DNA of 64,000 nucleotides from Kiritimatiellota bacterium. Lineage in GTDB: Bacteria > Verrucomicrobiota > Lentisphaeria > Oligosphaerales > JAADHN01. Positions 35,068 through 43,130 of this stretch are shown in pieces. Where the stretch lies: NCBI GenBank assembly GCA_013151865.1, contig JAADHN010000111.1, positions 1-64,000 of the forward strand, written 5' to 3'. Position 1 is the stretch's first letter. Each line of letters opens with the position of its first letter. The translations under genes were made by a program, and so were the position numbers. A model generated the notes under the pieces. That model saw nothing but the letters and a program-made list of their open reading frames with translations, did not search any database and was not told where the DNA came from.

Positions 35068-36302
35068 ATATGTCTTCACGGCCCGTTCGCTGCAGATCCT
35101 GCGGTTCGACTGAGTGCCGGCTGATCGTCGACCTGGGCGATCAGCCGCTGGCCAACAACCTGCTCCGAACCGTCGACCTCGACCGACCGGAGCCCTGTTT
35201 TCCCTTGCGGTTGCTCTTGTGTACCGATTGCTGGCTCCTGCAACTCGCCCACACCGTCCCCCCGGTCGAACTTTTCAGCGAATACGTTTACTATTCCTCC
35301 TTCTCCGAAACCATGTTGGCCCATGCCAAGTCCGCGGTGGAAGAGTATCGCACCAGGTTCCAATTGAACGGAGAATCGTTCGTGGTGGAAATCGCCAGCA
35401 ATGACGGCTATCTCCTGCAGTATGTTCGAGCGTACGGTATTCCTTACCTCGGCGTCGAGCCTGCCGCGAACATTGCCGAAGCGGCACGCGGCAAGGGCAT
35501 TGAGACCGAGACAGCCTTTTTCTCGGAGGCGTTTGCCCGAAAACTGGCCGCATCCCGCGGCCGCGCCGATCTGATCCTGGCCAACAACGTGTTCGCACAC
35601 GTGCCGGACATCAACGGATTTGTGCGCGGGCTCGAGATTCTACTCGCCCCGCACGGGCGGGTCGTCCTCGAATTCCCGTACGCACTCGATTGTGTGCGGA
35701 ACTGTGAATTCGATACGATTTACCATGAGCATGTGTTCTATTTTCTCCTGACACCGCTCCTCCCGCTTTTCGAGCGACACAACTTGACCGTGTACGACGT
35801 GAAAAAGCTGGACATCCACGGGGGATCGCTGCGAATCTTCGTCGGTCGCCCTGGACACGTCGAACCAACGCCGGCTTGCGCCGAACTCCAGAACGACGAG
35901 CAGCGCCTCGGCGCCGATTCCCTCGGTTTCTACCTGGGATTCTCGGAACGAATACGAGAGCTGCGGGCCGAACTCCTCCATTTGCTGAACGCACTGCAAG
36001 ACGACGGGAAACGCCTCGCGGCTTACGGCGCATCCGCAAAAGGCAGCACATTGCTGAATTACATGCAGATCGGTCCCTCAGTCATCCCGTATATTGTCGA
36101 CCGCAGTCCGCACAAACAGAACATGTTCAGTCCCGGCATGCACATACCGATCCGGGCACCGGAATGCCTCCTCGAGGACCAGCCCGATTACACCCTGCTT
36201 CTGACGTGGAATTTCGCGGACGAAATCCTCGAGCAACAAACGGAGTACCGGCGGCGGGGGGGGAAATTCATTATCCCCATCCCGTGTATCGAAATCGTAT
36301 GA
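35064..36302 (+). CDS. Sugar C-methyltransferase (NovU/TylCIII type)
   Basis: 412-aa SAM-dependent methyltransferase of the three-domain family acting on nucleotide-linked 4-keto-6-deoxysugars. N-terminal zinc-binding part: CRSCGS and LLLCTDCWLLQL, with LGDQPLANNLL. SAM domain: FVVEIASNDGYLLQY. The C-terminal domain has IYHEHVFYF, GGSLRIFVGR, AAYGASAKGSTLLNY and the ending GGKFIIPIPCIEIV. The family adds a C-3 methyl, as in mycarose or noviose. Start is ambiguous: ATG at 35055, 35064 (ATGA overlap with rfbG, used here) or 35070, which has GGAG at the best distance. Confidence 0.9.
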   Translation: MNMSSRPVRCRSCGSTECRLIVDLGDQPLANNLLRTVDLDRPEPCFPLRLLLCTDCWLLQLAHTVPPVELFSEYVYYSSFSETMLAHAKSAVEEYRTRFQLNGESFVVEIASNDGYLLQYVRAYGIPYLGVEPAANIAEAARGKGIETETAFFSEAFARKLAASRGRADLILANNVFAHVPDINGFVRGLEILLAPHGRVVLEFPYALDCVRNCEFDTIYHEHVFYFLLTPLLPLFERHNLTVYDVKKLDIHGGSLRIFVGRPGHVEPTPACAELQNDEQRLGADSLGFYLGFSERIRELRAELLHLLNALQDDGKRLAAYGASAKGSTLLNYMQIGPSVIPYIVDRSPHKQNMFSPGMHIPIRAPECLLEDQPDYTLLLTWNFADEILEQQTEYRRRGGKFIIPIPCIEIV

Positions 36303-36388
36303 AACCCGGACCGCCGCCCCGGAAAAACCGCAAATCACGGCAACATTCGGCGCCTACCCGAAGGCGCGCCGTGTCGGAACGACCAACA

Positions 36389-36940
36389 ATGAAGTTCACA
36401 CCGACAGCGCTCGCGGGCGCTTGGTTGATTGAGCCGGAACCGCTCCGCGATGAACGCGGTTTCTTCGCCCGCTGTTACTGCGAAGGCGAGTTCCTGCGCC
36501 GGGGGCTCAACTGCCGTTGGGTGCAGTGGAGCATCTCGCACAATGTCCGGGCAGCTACGTTGCGCGGACTCCACCGGCAGGTCGCGCCTCACGAAGAAAC
36601 CAAGCTTGTCCGCTGTACGACCGGCAGTGCGTGGGACGTTTTGCTGGACCTCAGGCCGGAATCCGACACGCACTTGCAGACCACGGGTGTCCTGATTTCC
36701 GCCGCCAACCGGGTCATGGTGTATATTCCCCCCGGAATCGCGCATGGATTCCTCACCCTCGAAGACAACACGGAATTGCTGTACCACATCAGCGAGTTTT
36801 ACCACCCGGAGAGCGCCCGTGGATACCGGTGGGACGACCCCGCATTCAATATCACGTGGCCGATCCAACCGAGAGTGATTTCGCCCAAGGACGCCGGCTA
36901 TCCGGATTACAGGGCGGACGGCCCACGGCAACAATCCTGA
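36389..36940 (+). CDS. dTDP-4-dehydrorhamnose 3,5-epimerase family protein (RmlC-like)
   Basis: 183-aa cupin-fold sugar epimerase. Family features are EPLRDERGFFARCYC, the catalytic base His in LRGLHRQ, KLVRCTTGSAWDVLLDLR, IPPGIAHGFLTL and the catalytic Tyr region HISEFYHPE. In this cassette the substrate is probably a CDP-linked, C-methylated 4-keto sugar rather than dTDP-sugar; that is inferred from neighbours. Start: ATG at 36389 (MKFTPTAL) has a weak ribosome site; an in-frame GTG at 36371 is possible, and an ATG at 36299 overlapping the previous stop would add a very basic, unlikely leader. Confidence 0.88.
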   Translation: MKFTPTALAGAWLIEPEPLRDERGFFARCYCEGEFLRRGLNCRWVQWSISHNVRAATLRGLHRQVAPHEETKLVRCTTGSAWDVLLDLRPESDTHLQTTGVLISAANRVMVYIPPGIAHGFLTLEDNTELLYHISEFYHPESARGYRWDDPAFNITWPIQPRVISPKDAGYPDYRADGPRQQS

Positions 36941-37023
36941 ACTGATCGCCCGAGCTGCAACGCCCCGATCCACGCCCCCCTCGAGCGCCGGAAAAACTCG
37001 AGCAGAATTCGAAAGATTTTCCC

Positions 37024-37758
37024 ATGGATGCCGATTTCGAACGCGAACGCCGACAGAACTTGGCGGGTCTGGCCCGCAACACGGAACTCCAGACGACTTC
37101 CCGCGCATTCATGGTGCAATCCGCGGCGGCCCGATACTCTTACAACTTCGACTGGCTGGGGGTCCCCATCATCCAGTACCCCCAAGATCTGATCATGATG
37201 CAAGAATTGATCTGGCGAATTCGCCCCGAGGTCATCGTCGAGACCGGCGTGGCGCGGGGCGGGTCTGTTGTTTTCTATGCTTCCATGCTGACCCTTTTGG
37301 ACGGAAACGGTTTTGTCGTCGGGATCGACATCGATATTCGCGCGCACAACCGAACAGCCATCGAAGCCCATCCCATGACCCGGCGAATCCGGCTGGTCGA
37401 AGGATCGTCTGTGTCGGAAGGGGTCGTATCACGAGTGAAAGAGTTGGTCGGAGACCGAAGTCCCGTTTTGGTCGTGCTGGACTCGAACCACACGCATGAG
37501 CACGTTCTCCAGGAACTGGAGATGTATTCGCCCCTGGTTGGAAGAGGCTCTTACCTTGTGGTGTTCGATACCATCGTGGACGCAATGCCGACGGATTCGT
37601 ATCCCGACCGTCCCTGGGGGCCCGGCAACAACCCCATGACCGCTGTGCGAGAATTCCTGCGGCACAACGACCGATTCCAGGTGGACCAAACGATCGACGC
37701 GAAACTGCAAATCTCCGTCGCGCCCGGCGGCTATCTCAAATGCATCCGGGATGGCTGA
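37024..37758 (+). CDS. CmcI-type SAM-dependent O-methyltransferase (cephalosporin hydroxylase family)
   Basis: 244-aa protein of the CmcI/rhamnosyl O-methyltransferase family. Segments: VPIIQYPQDLIMMQELIW, VIVETGVARGGSVVFYASML (SAM-binding), VVGIDIDIRAHN, and VVLDSNHTHEHVLQELEMY with the metal-binding acidic residue, then FDTIVDAMP. In polysaccharide loci these enzymes O-methylate deoxysugars. Start: ATG at 37024, with a weak upstream site. It follows the epimerase-like gene by 83 bases and precedes the NAD-epimerase gene by 177 bases. Confidence 0.85.
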   Translation: MDADFERERRQNLAGLARNTELQTTSRAFMVQSAAARYSYNFDWLGVPIIQYPQDLIMMQELIWRIRPEVIVETGVARGGSVVFYASMLTLLDGNGFVVGIDIDIRAHNRTAIEAHPMTRRIRLVEGSSVSEGVVSRVKELVGDRSPVLVVLDSNHTHEHVLQELEMYSPLVGRGSYLVVFDTIVDAMPTDSYPDRPWGPGNNPMTAVREFLRHNDRFQVDQTIDAKLQISVAPGGYLKCIRDG

Positions 37759-37935
37759 CCGTGTCGAAAACGATCCGAAGCGGAGGCGAACTCGCTTGTC
37801 CAATCCATGTTTCGCCGAGGGGGGCGCGAATCGATCGATCGCCTTCCCGATTTCCGCCCGGCAATCTTGTGTCGGATTCTGGAGGCGAAGGCCCCTCAAC
37901 ATGGTTCGATCCGTTCTGAGACGCGCAACGTGGAT

Positions 37936-38793
37936 ATGAGTATGAACGTACTGGTAACGGGTGCAAGCGGCTACTTGGGAAAACACGTGGTGCCGGCCCT
38001 GCTCGATGCCGGACACCGAGTCGCGGTGGTATCCCGAAACGCGGCCAAAATCACCGTGCTGCCATGGGCCGAACGCGTCGAATGTCTGGAATTGGATTTG
38101 GACGACCGGGCCTCGGTGGAGCGGCAACCGTTTGCCGGAATCGAAGTCGTGGTGCACTTGGCCTGGGAGGGACTGCCGAATTACAACGGTGCGTTTCATT
38201 ACGAACAGAACTTATGGACGAGCTATCGCTTTTTGAAGCACGTCGCCCGCAAAGGAGTGCGCCGATTCGTGGTTGCCGGGACATGCCTCGAGTACGGCCT
38301 GCAGGAGGGGGCCCTGCGCGAAAACCTCGACACGAGGCCGATTACCGCCTATGGTCTGGCAAAGGACACATTGCGCAAGTTTCTGGAACAATTGAAGCGG
38401 GAAACGGACTTGGAACTCACGTGGGTTCGATTCTTCTACCTGTTCGGCGGCGACGAAAGACCCCACTCGCTGCTGGCGCAACTCGAACGCGCCGTCCGAA
38501 ACGGCGAATCGACGTTCAACATGTCCGGCGGCGAACAATTGCGAGACTATCTTCCCGTCGAGACGGCCGCGGCACGCTTGGCCCGGTTGGCCGCACTTGA
38601 TCATGGCTGCGGCCCCGTCAACTGCTGCAGCGGAAACCCGATCTCGGTCCGCCGACTTGTGGAAGAACGGCTGCGTCGCTTGGGCAAGCACATTCGCCTC
38701 AACCTCGGCCACTACCCGTATCCGGAATACGAACCCATGGCCTTTTGGGGAAACCCGGAAAAACTGCGGGGCATATTGGGAGACGGCGAATGA
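37936..38793 (+). CDS. NAD-dependent epimerase/dehydratase or 4-ketoreductase (extended SDR)
   Basis: 285-aa Rossmann protein. It starts MSMNVLVTGASGYLGKHVVP (GxxGxxG nucleotide site). The usual YxxxK is present as YGLAKDTLRK, and VVAGTCLEYG and VRFFYLFGGDERPHSLL match sugar-nucleotide epimerases and 4-ketoreductases. In this locus it is the likely last step producing the final CDP-sugar, reducing the 4-keto group; this is inferred. Start: ATG at 37936 (a second ATG is at 37942). Its stop overlaps the start of the methyltransferase remnant as ATGA. Confidence 0.85.
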   Translation: MSMNVLVTGASGYLGKHVVPALLDAGHRVAVVSRNAAKITVLPWAERVECLELDLDDRASVERQPFAGIEVVVHLAWEGLPNYNGAFHYEQNLWTSYRFLKHVARKGVRRFVVAGTCLEYGLQEGALRENLDTRPITAYGLAKDTLRKFLEQLKRETDLELTWVRFFYLFGGDERPHSLLAQLERAVRNGESTFNMSGGEQLRDYLPVETAAARLARLAALDHGCGPVNCCSGNPISVRRLVEERLRRLGKHIRLNLGHYPYPEYEPMAFWGNPEKLRGILGDGE

Positions 38794-39034
38794 GATGTCA
38801 CCTATGCGGTGCAGACGCTCTGAGCGTAGCCCATCGGATCGAAGGAACGCCGGTTTTTCAGAACAAGGTCCATTCAACCGCTGATACGGCCCGGAACACC
38901 CCCCCGCGGGGAGACGTGAATTCAGCCATGGAAGCAAAACGTCCGGCGCCGTGGTTTGGTTTGGTTATGTCGACGCTGAGGCCATCATCAATCATGCGAG
39001 GTCGTGGTCCCGCCAGTGGAACGCGAGGAATGCC
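38790..39034 (+). pseudogene. Internally deleted methyltransferase remnant
   Basis: The frame starting at 38790 (ATGA overlap with the epimerase stop) reads MRCHLCGADALSVAHRIEGT and PVFQNKVHSTADTAR. This looks like the zinc-ribbon N terminus of a locus-type SAM methyltransferase, and it then loses protein character. Just before the next gene a different frame reads AVVWFGYVDAEAIINHARSW (about 38946-39005) and then SRQWNA, which looks like the C terminus of such an enzyme. The SAM-binding middle (about 300 residues) is absent. An internal, frame-breaking deletion explains both pieces. Family identity is an inference from the N-terminal pattern. Confidence 0.5.
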
Positions 39035-40252
39035 ATGACGTTCCCCTTTTTCAGCATCCTGCTCCCGACCAAGAATCGAGCCGCGCTTGTTCCCACTGCG
39101 ATCCAAAGCGTACTGCGCCAGACATTCCCGGATTTCGAGTTGATCGTCGCCGACAATGACGACACCGAAGCCACTGCCCGAACTCTCGGCGCCTTCCACG
39201 ATCCGCGCCTGATTCACTTGCGCACGGGGAAACTTTCCATGGCGGACAACTGGGAAATGGCCGCAGCACGAGCGCGGGGACGGTATTCTTGTTTCTTGGA
39301 AGACAAGCAGGCATACAAACGCGACACGCTCGAACGCTTGTATACCATGCTGGAAGAGGAACGCGTCCATTCGGTTCGCTGGCAGTCCGACGCTCTCTGT
39401 TCCTACGGGAATCTCCACCGCCTCCGCCATGCACGCACCGGGCCGTCCCCGCGCCGAGTGACAGCCGAAGAGGTCCTGCGGTGCTTCACCGGCGCCTCTT
39501 ACAGTCGGGCGAAACGCTATCTGCCGCTGGGACACTTCAGTGCGGTCCATTGTGACTTGGTTCAACGTATTCGTGACGGTGCGGCGGGCCGGCTCTGCCT
39601 GCCGATGTCGCCTGATTACACCATGGCGTTCAGCCAATTGGCAGTGACAGACACCGTGTTGGTGCTTTCAGATGCACTGGTCGTGTTCGCAACGGTAACC
39701 CTCAGCAACGGAATGAACATACGGCGCAAGTCCGGCGGCGTTGCCGCGCTCGCACGCGAACTGGGCCGGGAACAGGAAGGGTTCTATGATTGCGTCCCGA
39801 TCAAAACACTCACCGTTGCCAATACGATTTTCAACGACTACCTTCATCTTCGGAAGTTGTGGGGCGGGCGGCTTGCCGAGCATCCCTTGGACTGGCCCAA
39901 TTACTTTCGGGAATGCATGGAAAGCATCGGAGAATCCGCCCAACTGGGGCTAAACGTGGATGATGAACTGACACAGTGGGAAAACGCGTTTTCCCAAGCT
40001 GATCCCAGTGTTCGCCGAGCCCTGGAATCGGAACTCGGCAGCACAATGAAAGCGCGCCGGGCAAGACTGCTCGCCCGGTTTCGTCCACGCTCTCCGCTTT
40101 CCGATGCCATACGCCAAATGAAATACCGAATCCGAAAATCACTGCTGCGCGACCCCGACTGGCAATTCGAATCTGTCGACGCCTATCTCGAAAAAGAGTA
40201 CAATGACCGAGTCGGTCCGCCCCCACAACGCAAATCCGCCGTCGCGGAATGA
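39035..40252 (+). CDS. Family 2 glycosyltransferase
   Basis: 405-aa GT-A enzyme with the GT2 N-terminal pattern FSILLPTKNRAALVPTAIQS, then VLRQTFPDFELIVADNDDTE and the region MADNWEMAAARARGRYSCFLED. Here the usual DxD is replaced by LEDK; the family tolerates variation at this site. The C-terminal 200 residues are helical and basic (KARRARLLARFRPR, MKYRIRKSLL), suggesting membrane association. Start: ATG at 39035 after GCGAGGAATGCC. It follows the methyltransferase remnant and its end is 10 bases before the FkbM gene. Confidence 0.85.
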   Translation: MTFPFFSILLPTKNRAALVPTAIQSVLRQTFPDFELIVADNDDTEATARTLGAFHDPRLIHLRTGKLSMADNWEMAAARARGRYSCFLEDKQAYKRDTLERLYTMLEEERVHSVRWQSDALCSYGNLHRLRHARTGPSPRRVTAEEVLRCFTGASYSRAKRYLPLGHFSAVHCDLVQRIRDGAAGRLCLPMSPDYTMAFSQLAVTDTVLVLSDALVVFATVTLSNGMNIRRKSGGVAALARELGREQEGFYDCVPIKTLTVANTIFNDYLHLRKLWGGRLAEHPLDWPNYFRECMESIGESAQLGLNVDDELTQWENAFSQADPSVRRALESELGSTMKARRARLLARFRPRSPLSDAIRQMKYRIRKSLLRDPDWQFESVDAYLEKEYNDRVGPPPQRKSAVAE

Positions 40253-40262
40253 GAGGACGCTC

Positions 40263-40994
40263 GTGGCCAAATTAGTCAAGAGTCTGGTGCGACGCACGCT
40301 CCTGGCAAAGTACGACAACCTGGTCGCACTCGATGACGTGTACTTCACCTTGGGCCGCCTGCTCGCCGGGACCCGGGTCACCGGCGTCCTCGATGCCGGG
40401 GCCAGCAACGGTCGCGTCTCCCGTAAACTGCTGCGGATCTTCCCCCAAGCCGCCGTGTATGCTTTCGAACCCAACCCGCTCTATCGACCGGACTGGGAAC
40501 ACCTGACCGCACAGACCCCGGCTTTGAAAATTTCCCATGCCGCGTTGTCCGACGAAAACGGACAGATGACGCTCCACATCACAAGGTCCGCCGGCCCCAG
40601 CTCGTTCTTCCGTCCCAATCGCCGCTTCCGGGAAAACTATCCCGAGGAATCCGAACCGGAACGCGACGAAACCGTGCAGGTCGTCCGCTTGGACGATTGG
40701 TGCGCCCAAAACGGTTCGCCGGAAATCCAACTGATGAAATTCGATATCCAGGCGGCGGAACTCAGGGCGCTGCGCGGTGCGGTCGACACCCTTCGGACGA
40801 CGCTCGTGGTCTATACCGAAATCTTCTTCAACCCCATGTACGAGGGCGGCGCACTCTACAGTGAAATCGACCTGTTCCTGCGGGAGAACGGCTTCAGTTT
40901 GTTCAACATCTACAAACCTCGCGCCGACGCGAATGGCATGCTCGATCAAGCCAACGCCATTTTCGTTAAACCCGAACCACTCGGGCTTGCATAA
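40263..40994 (+). CDS. FkbM-family methyltransferase
   Basis: 243-aa SAM-dependent O-methyltransferase of the FkbM type, common in surface-glycan loci. Motifs: VTGVLDAGASNGRVSRKLL (SAM), AVYAFEPNPLYRPDW, HAALSDENGQMTLHI, VRLDDWC, IQLMKFDIQAAELRALRG and VYTEIFF. Start: a GTG at 40263 sits 8 bases after GAGAGGA and avoids a 50-base overlap with the glycosyltransferase gene. An in-frame ATG at 40203 is therefore not preferred. It is the last gene of the rightward locus. Confidence 0.85.
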   Translation: MAKLVKSLVRRTLLAKYDNLVALDDVYFTLGRLLAGTRVTGVLDAGASNGRVSRKLLRIFPQAAVYAFEPNPLYRPDWEHLTAQTPALKISHAALSDENGQMTLHITRSAGPSSFFRPNRRFRENYPEESEPERDETVQVVRLDDWCAQNGSPEIQLMKFDIQAAELRALRGAVDTLRTTLVVYTEIFFNPMYEGGALYSEIDLFLRENGFSLFNIYKPRADANGMLDQANAIFVKPEPLGLA

Positions 40995-41095
40995 TCGGAC
41001 GCCGCCCTCGCGACCTCGCTCTCAATCAAGCGACTCCCGGGGCGCCAGGCAAGAGTACAACGGTTGGGCATGAGCACCGACAGGACTTTCCCGAA

Positions 41096-42892
41096 GTGAG
41101 TGTTTCGCCTCCGGCGCATCCCAAAACCATCCCCGGAAATCGACGGCAATCGCAGCGCCCCGCACGCGACAATCGACCCCGCCCTCTCCCCATGACGCGA
41201 CAGGAAATGGCCGAGCGCGGCTGGGAGGAACTGGACGTACTGCTGATCGGCGGCGACGCCTACGTCGACCACCCGTCGTTCGGGATCGCATTGATCGGCC
41301 GAGTGCTGGAGGCCGAAGGCTGCCGGGTCGGCGTCATCACGCAACCGGACTGGCGTGACCCCGCCTCGGTCGCGAGGCTGGGGCGCCCCCGCCTCTTCTG
41401 CGGCGTCACCGCCGGCAACCTGGATTCAATGCTTGCCAACTACACGGTCGCCCGCCGCAAACGCCGGAAAGACGACTACTCCGAAGGGGGGCGTCCCGGC
41501 CGAAGACCCAACTACGCCTGCGTGGTCTACACTCAACTGGTCCGCCGGGCTTTCCCGGGTCTCCCGGTGCTGCTCGGCGGCATCGAGGCCAGCCTGCGCC
41601 GGGTCGCCCATTACGACTACTGGCAGGATCGGATTCGCGCCTCGATCCTGGCAGACGCCAAAGCCGACCTGCTCGTCTACGGCATGGGCGAACGTGCCGT
41701 GCGGGAAGTCCTTCGCCGGGCCATTGCCCGAGACTTCGACTGGAACGGCATTCCCGGTACGGCCCGCCTGCTCAAAGCCCGGGAAACAGAGGCTGCGGAC
41801 TTCGCAAACGCAGTTGAACTGCCCTCTGTCGCCGACTGCCGCCAGGATCCGGTCGAGCTGCTGCACCTGACCAAAGCAGTCGAGGCGGAGCAAAACCCGT
41901 GGTGCGGACGGCGCTTGGTCCAGATGCACGGCAACCGGGCGCTCGTACTCGAACCCCCCGCCCGTCCGCTCAGCACTCCCGAGTTGGACCAACTCTACGC
42001 CCTCCCCTTTTCGCGACGCCCTCACCCCCTTTACACGGAACCGATCCCCGCGTGGGCCATGATAAGAGACTCGATCACCGCAGTGCGCGGCTGCTCCGGC
42101 GGCTGCACCTTCTGCGGGCTCGGCCTGCACCAGGGCCGCTTCATCACCAGCCGCAGCCGGCAGTCCGTGCTCGCCGAAATCGAATCTCTTGCGGACTCCG
42201 CAGACTTTCGCGGGACGGTGTCGGATGTCGGCGGACCGACTGCCAATCTCTACGGTTGCCGGAACGGCACGACCCCGGCCTGCCGCCGCTGCCGGCGGCC
42301 CAGTTGCCTGCATCCGCGCATCTGCCCGCACTTCGAAATCGACGAACGTTCCGCCATCGAGTTGCTCGGTGCGGCGCGCCGCGTGCCGGGGGTGCGCCAT
42401 GTATTCATCAACTCCGGCATCCGTCTGGATGTCATTCTGCGGACTCCGCACTTGCTGCGCGCCCTTGTCCGGCATCACGTTTCCGGCCACCTCAAAGTCG
42501 CACCGGAACACCTGCACCCGAACGTGCTGCGCCGTATGCGCAAAAGTTCGGCGCGAGATTTTCACCTTTTCCGGGAACGCTTCGAAGCCGAAAGTCGAGC
42601 CGCCGGCAAAGAGCAGTACCTTGTTCCGTACTTCATTTCGAACTTTCCCGGCTGCACGGACCGGGAAATGGACGCGGTCGGAGAGTTCCTGCGCTCCCAG
42701 GGCTGGCGCCTCCAGCAAGTCCAGGATTTCATACCGCTGCCCATGACTCCGGCGGCCGCCATGTACTACGCCGGAAGGGACTATGACACCGAGCGCCCCA
42801 TTCCCGTCGCTCGTGGTTTGGCCGAGCGGCGACGGCAAATGCGCATTCTGGGACGGAAGTTCCGCGAGCGCGGCCCGCGAAATGCCCGCTGA
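41096..42892 (+). CDS. ygiQ: YgiQ-family (UPF0313) radical SAM protein
   Basis: 598-aa cytosolic radical-SAM protein of unknown function, widespread in bacteria. The N-terminal domain begins GWEELDVLLIGGDAYVDHPS after a short basic leader. The 4Fe-4S motif CSGGCTFCG (CxxxCxxC) is near residue 333, after RDSITAVRG. Further family blocks are SDVGGPTANLYGC, a second cysteine group (CRRCRRPSCLHPRICPH), VFINSGIRLD and GHLKVAPEH. Start: GTG at 41096; an ATG at 41192 (MTRQEMAERGW) is also family-like. It is separated from the glycan locus by 101 bases. Confidence 0.92.
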   Translation: MSVSPPAHPKTIPGNRRQSQRPARDNRPRPLPMTRQEMAERGWEELDVLLIGGDAYVDHPSFGIALIGRVLEAEGCRVGVITQPDWRDPASVARLGRPRLFCGVTAGNLDSMLANYTVARRKRRKDDYSEGGRPGRRPNYACVVYTQLVRRAFPGLPVLLGGIEASLRRVAHYDYWQDRIRASILADAKADLLVYGMGERAVREVLRRAIARDFDWNGIPGTARLLKARETEAADFANAVELPSVADCRQDPVELLHLTKAVEAEQNPWCGRRLVQMHGNRALVLEPPARPLSTPELDQLYALPFSRRPHPLYTEPIPAWAMIRDSITAVRGCSGGCTFCGLGLHQGRFITSRSRQSVLAEIESLADSADFRGTVSDVGGPTANLYGCRNGTTPACRRCRRPSCLHPRICPHFEIDERSAIELLGAARRVPGVRHVFINSGIRLDVILRTPHLLRALVRHHVSGHLKVAPEHLHPNVLRRMRKSSARDFHLFRERFEAESRAAGKEQYLVPYFISNFPGCTDREMDAVGEFLRSQGWRLQQVQDFIPLPMTPAAAMYYAGRDYDTERPIPVARGLAERRRQMRILGRKFRERGPRNAR

Positions 42893-43130
42893 GGCGCCGG
42901 AGCGAGTGCAGCGGACAGGCCGCTTCCTCCTGCGTCATTCCGGGGCCGGCGGTACACGTCCGCTTGGCCGCCACTTGCAGGCACAATTCGCGATGCACCC
43001 CGAAAGGAACGACTCGACCGGTTGGCGGGCGGCAATGAAACCGCGGCGGTCCGCCCCCGGAGGCCACGACCCGCGCCGCGGCCGCAGACCGGGGCAGGTG
43101 AGTTGCCTCGGGTGAAAACGTAAGGACACG

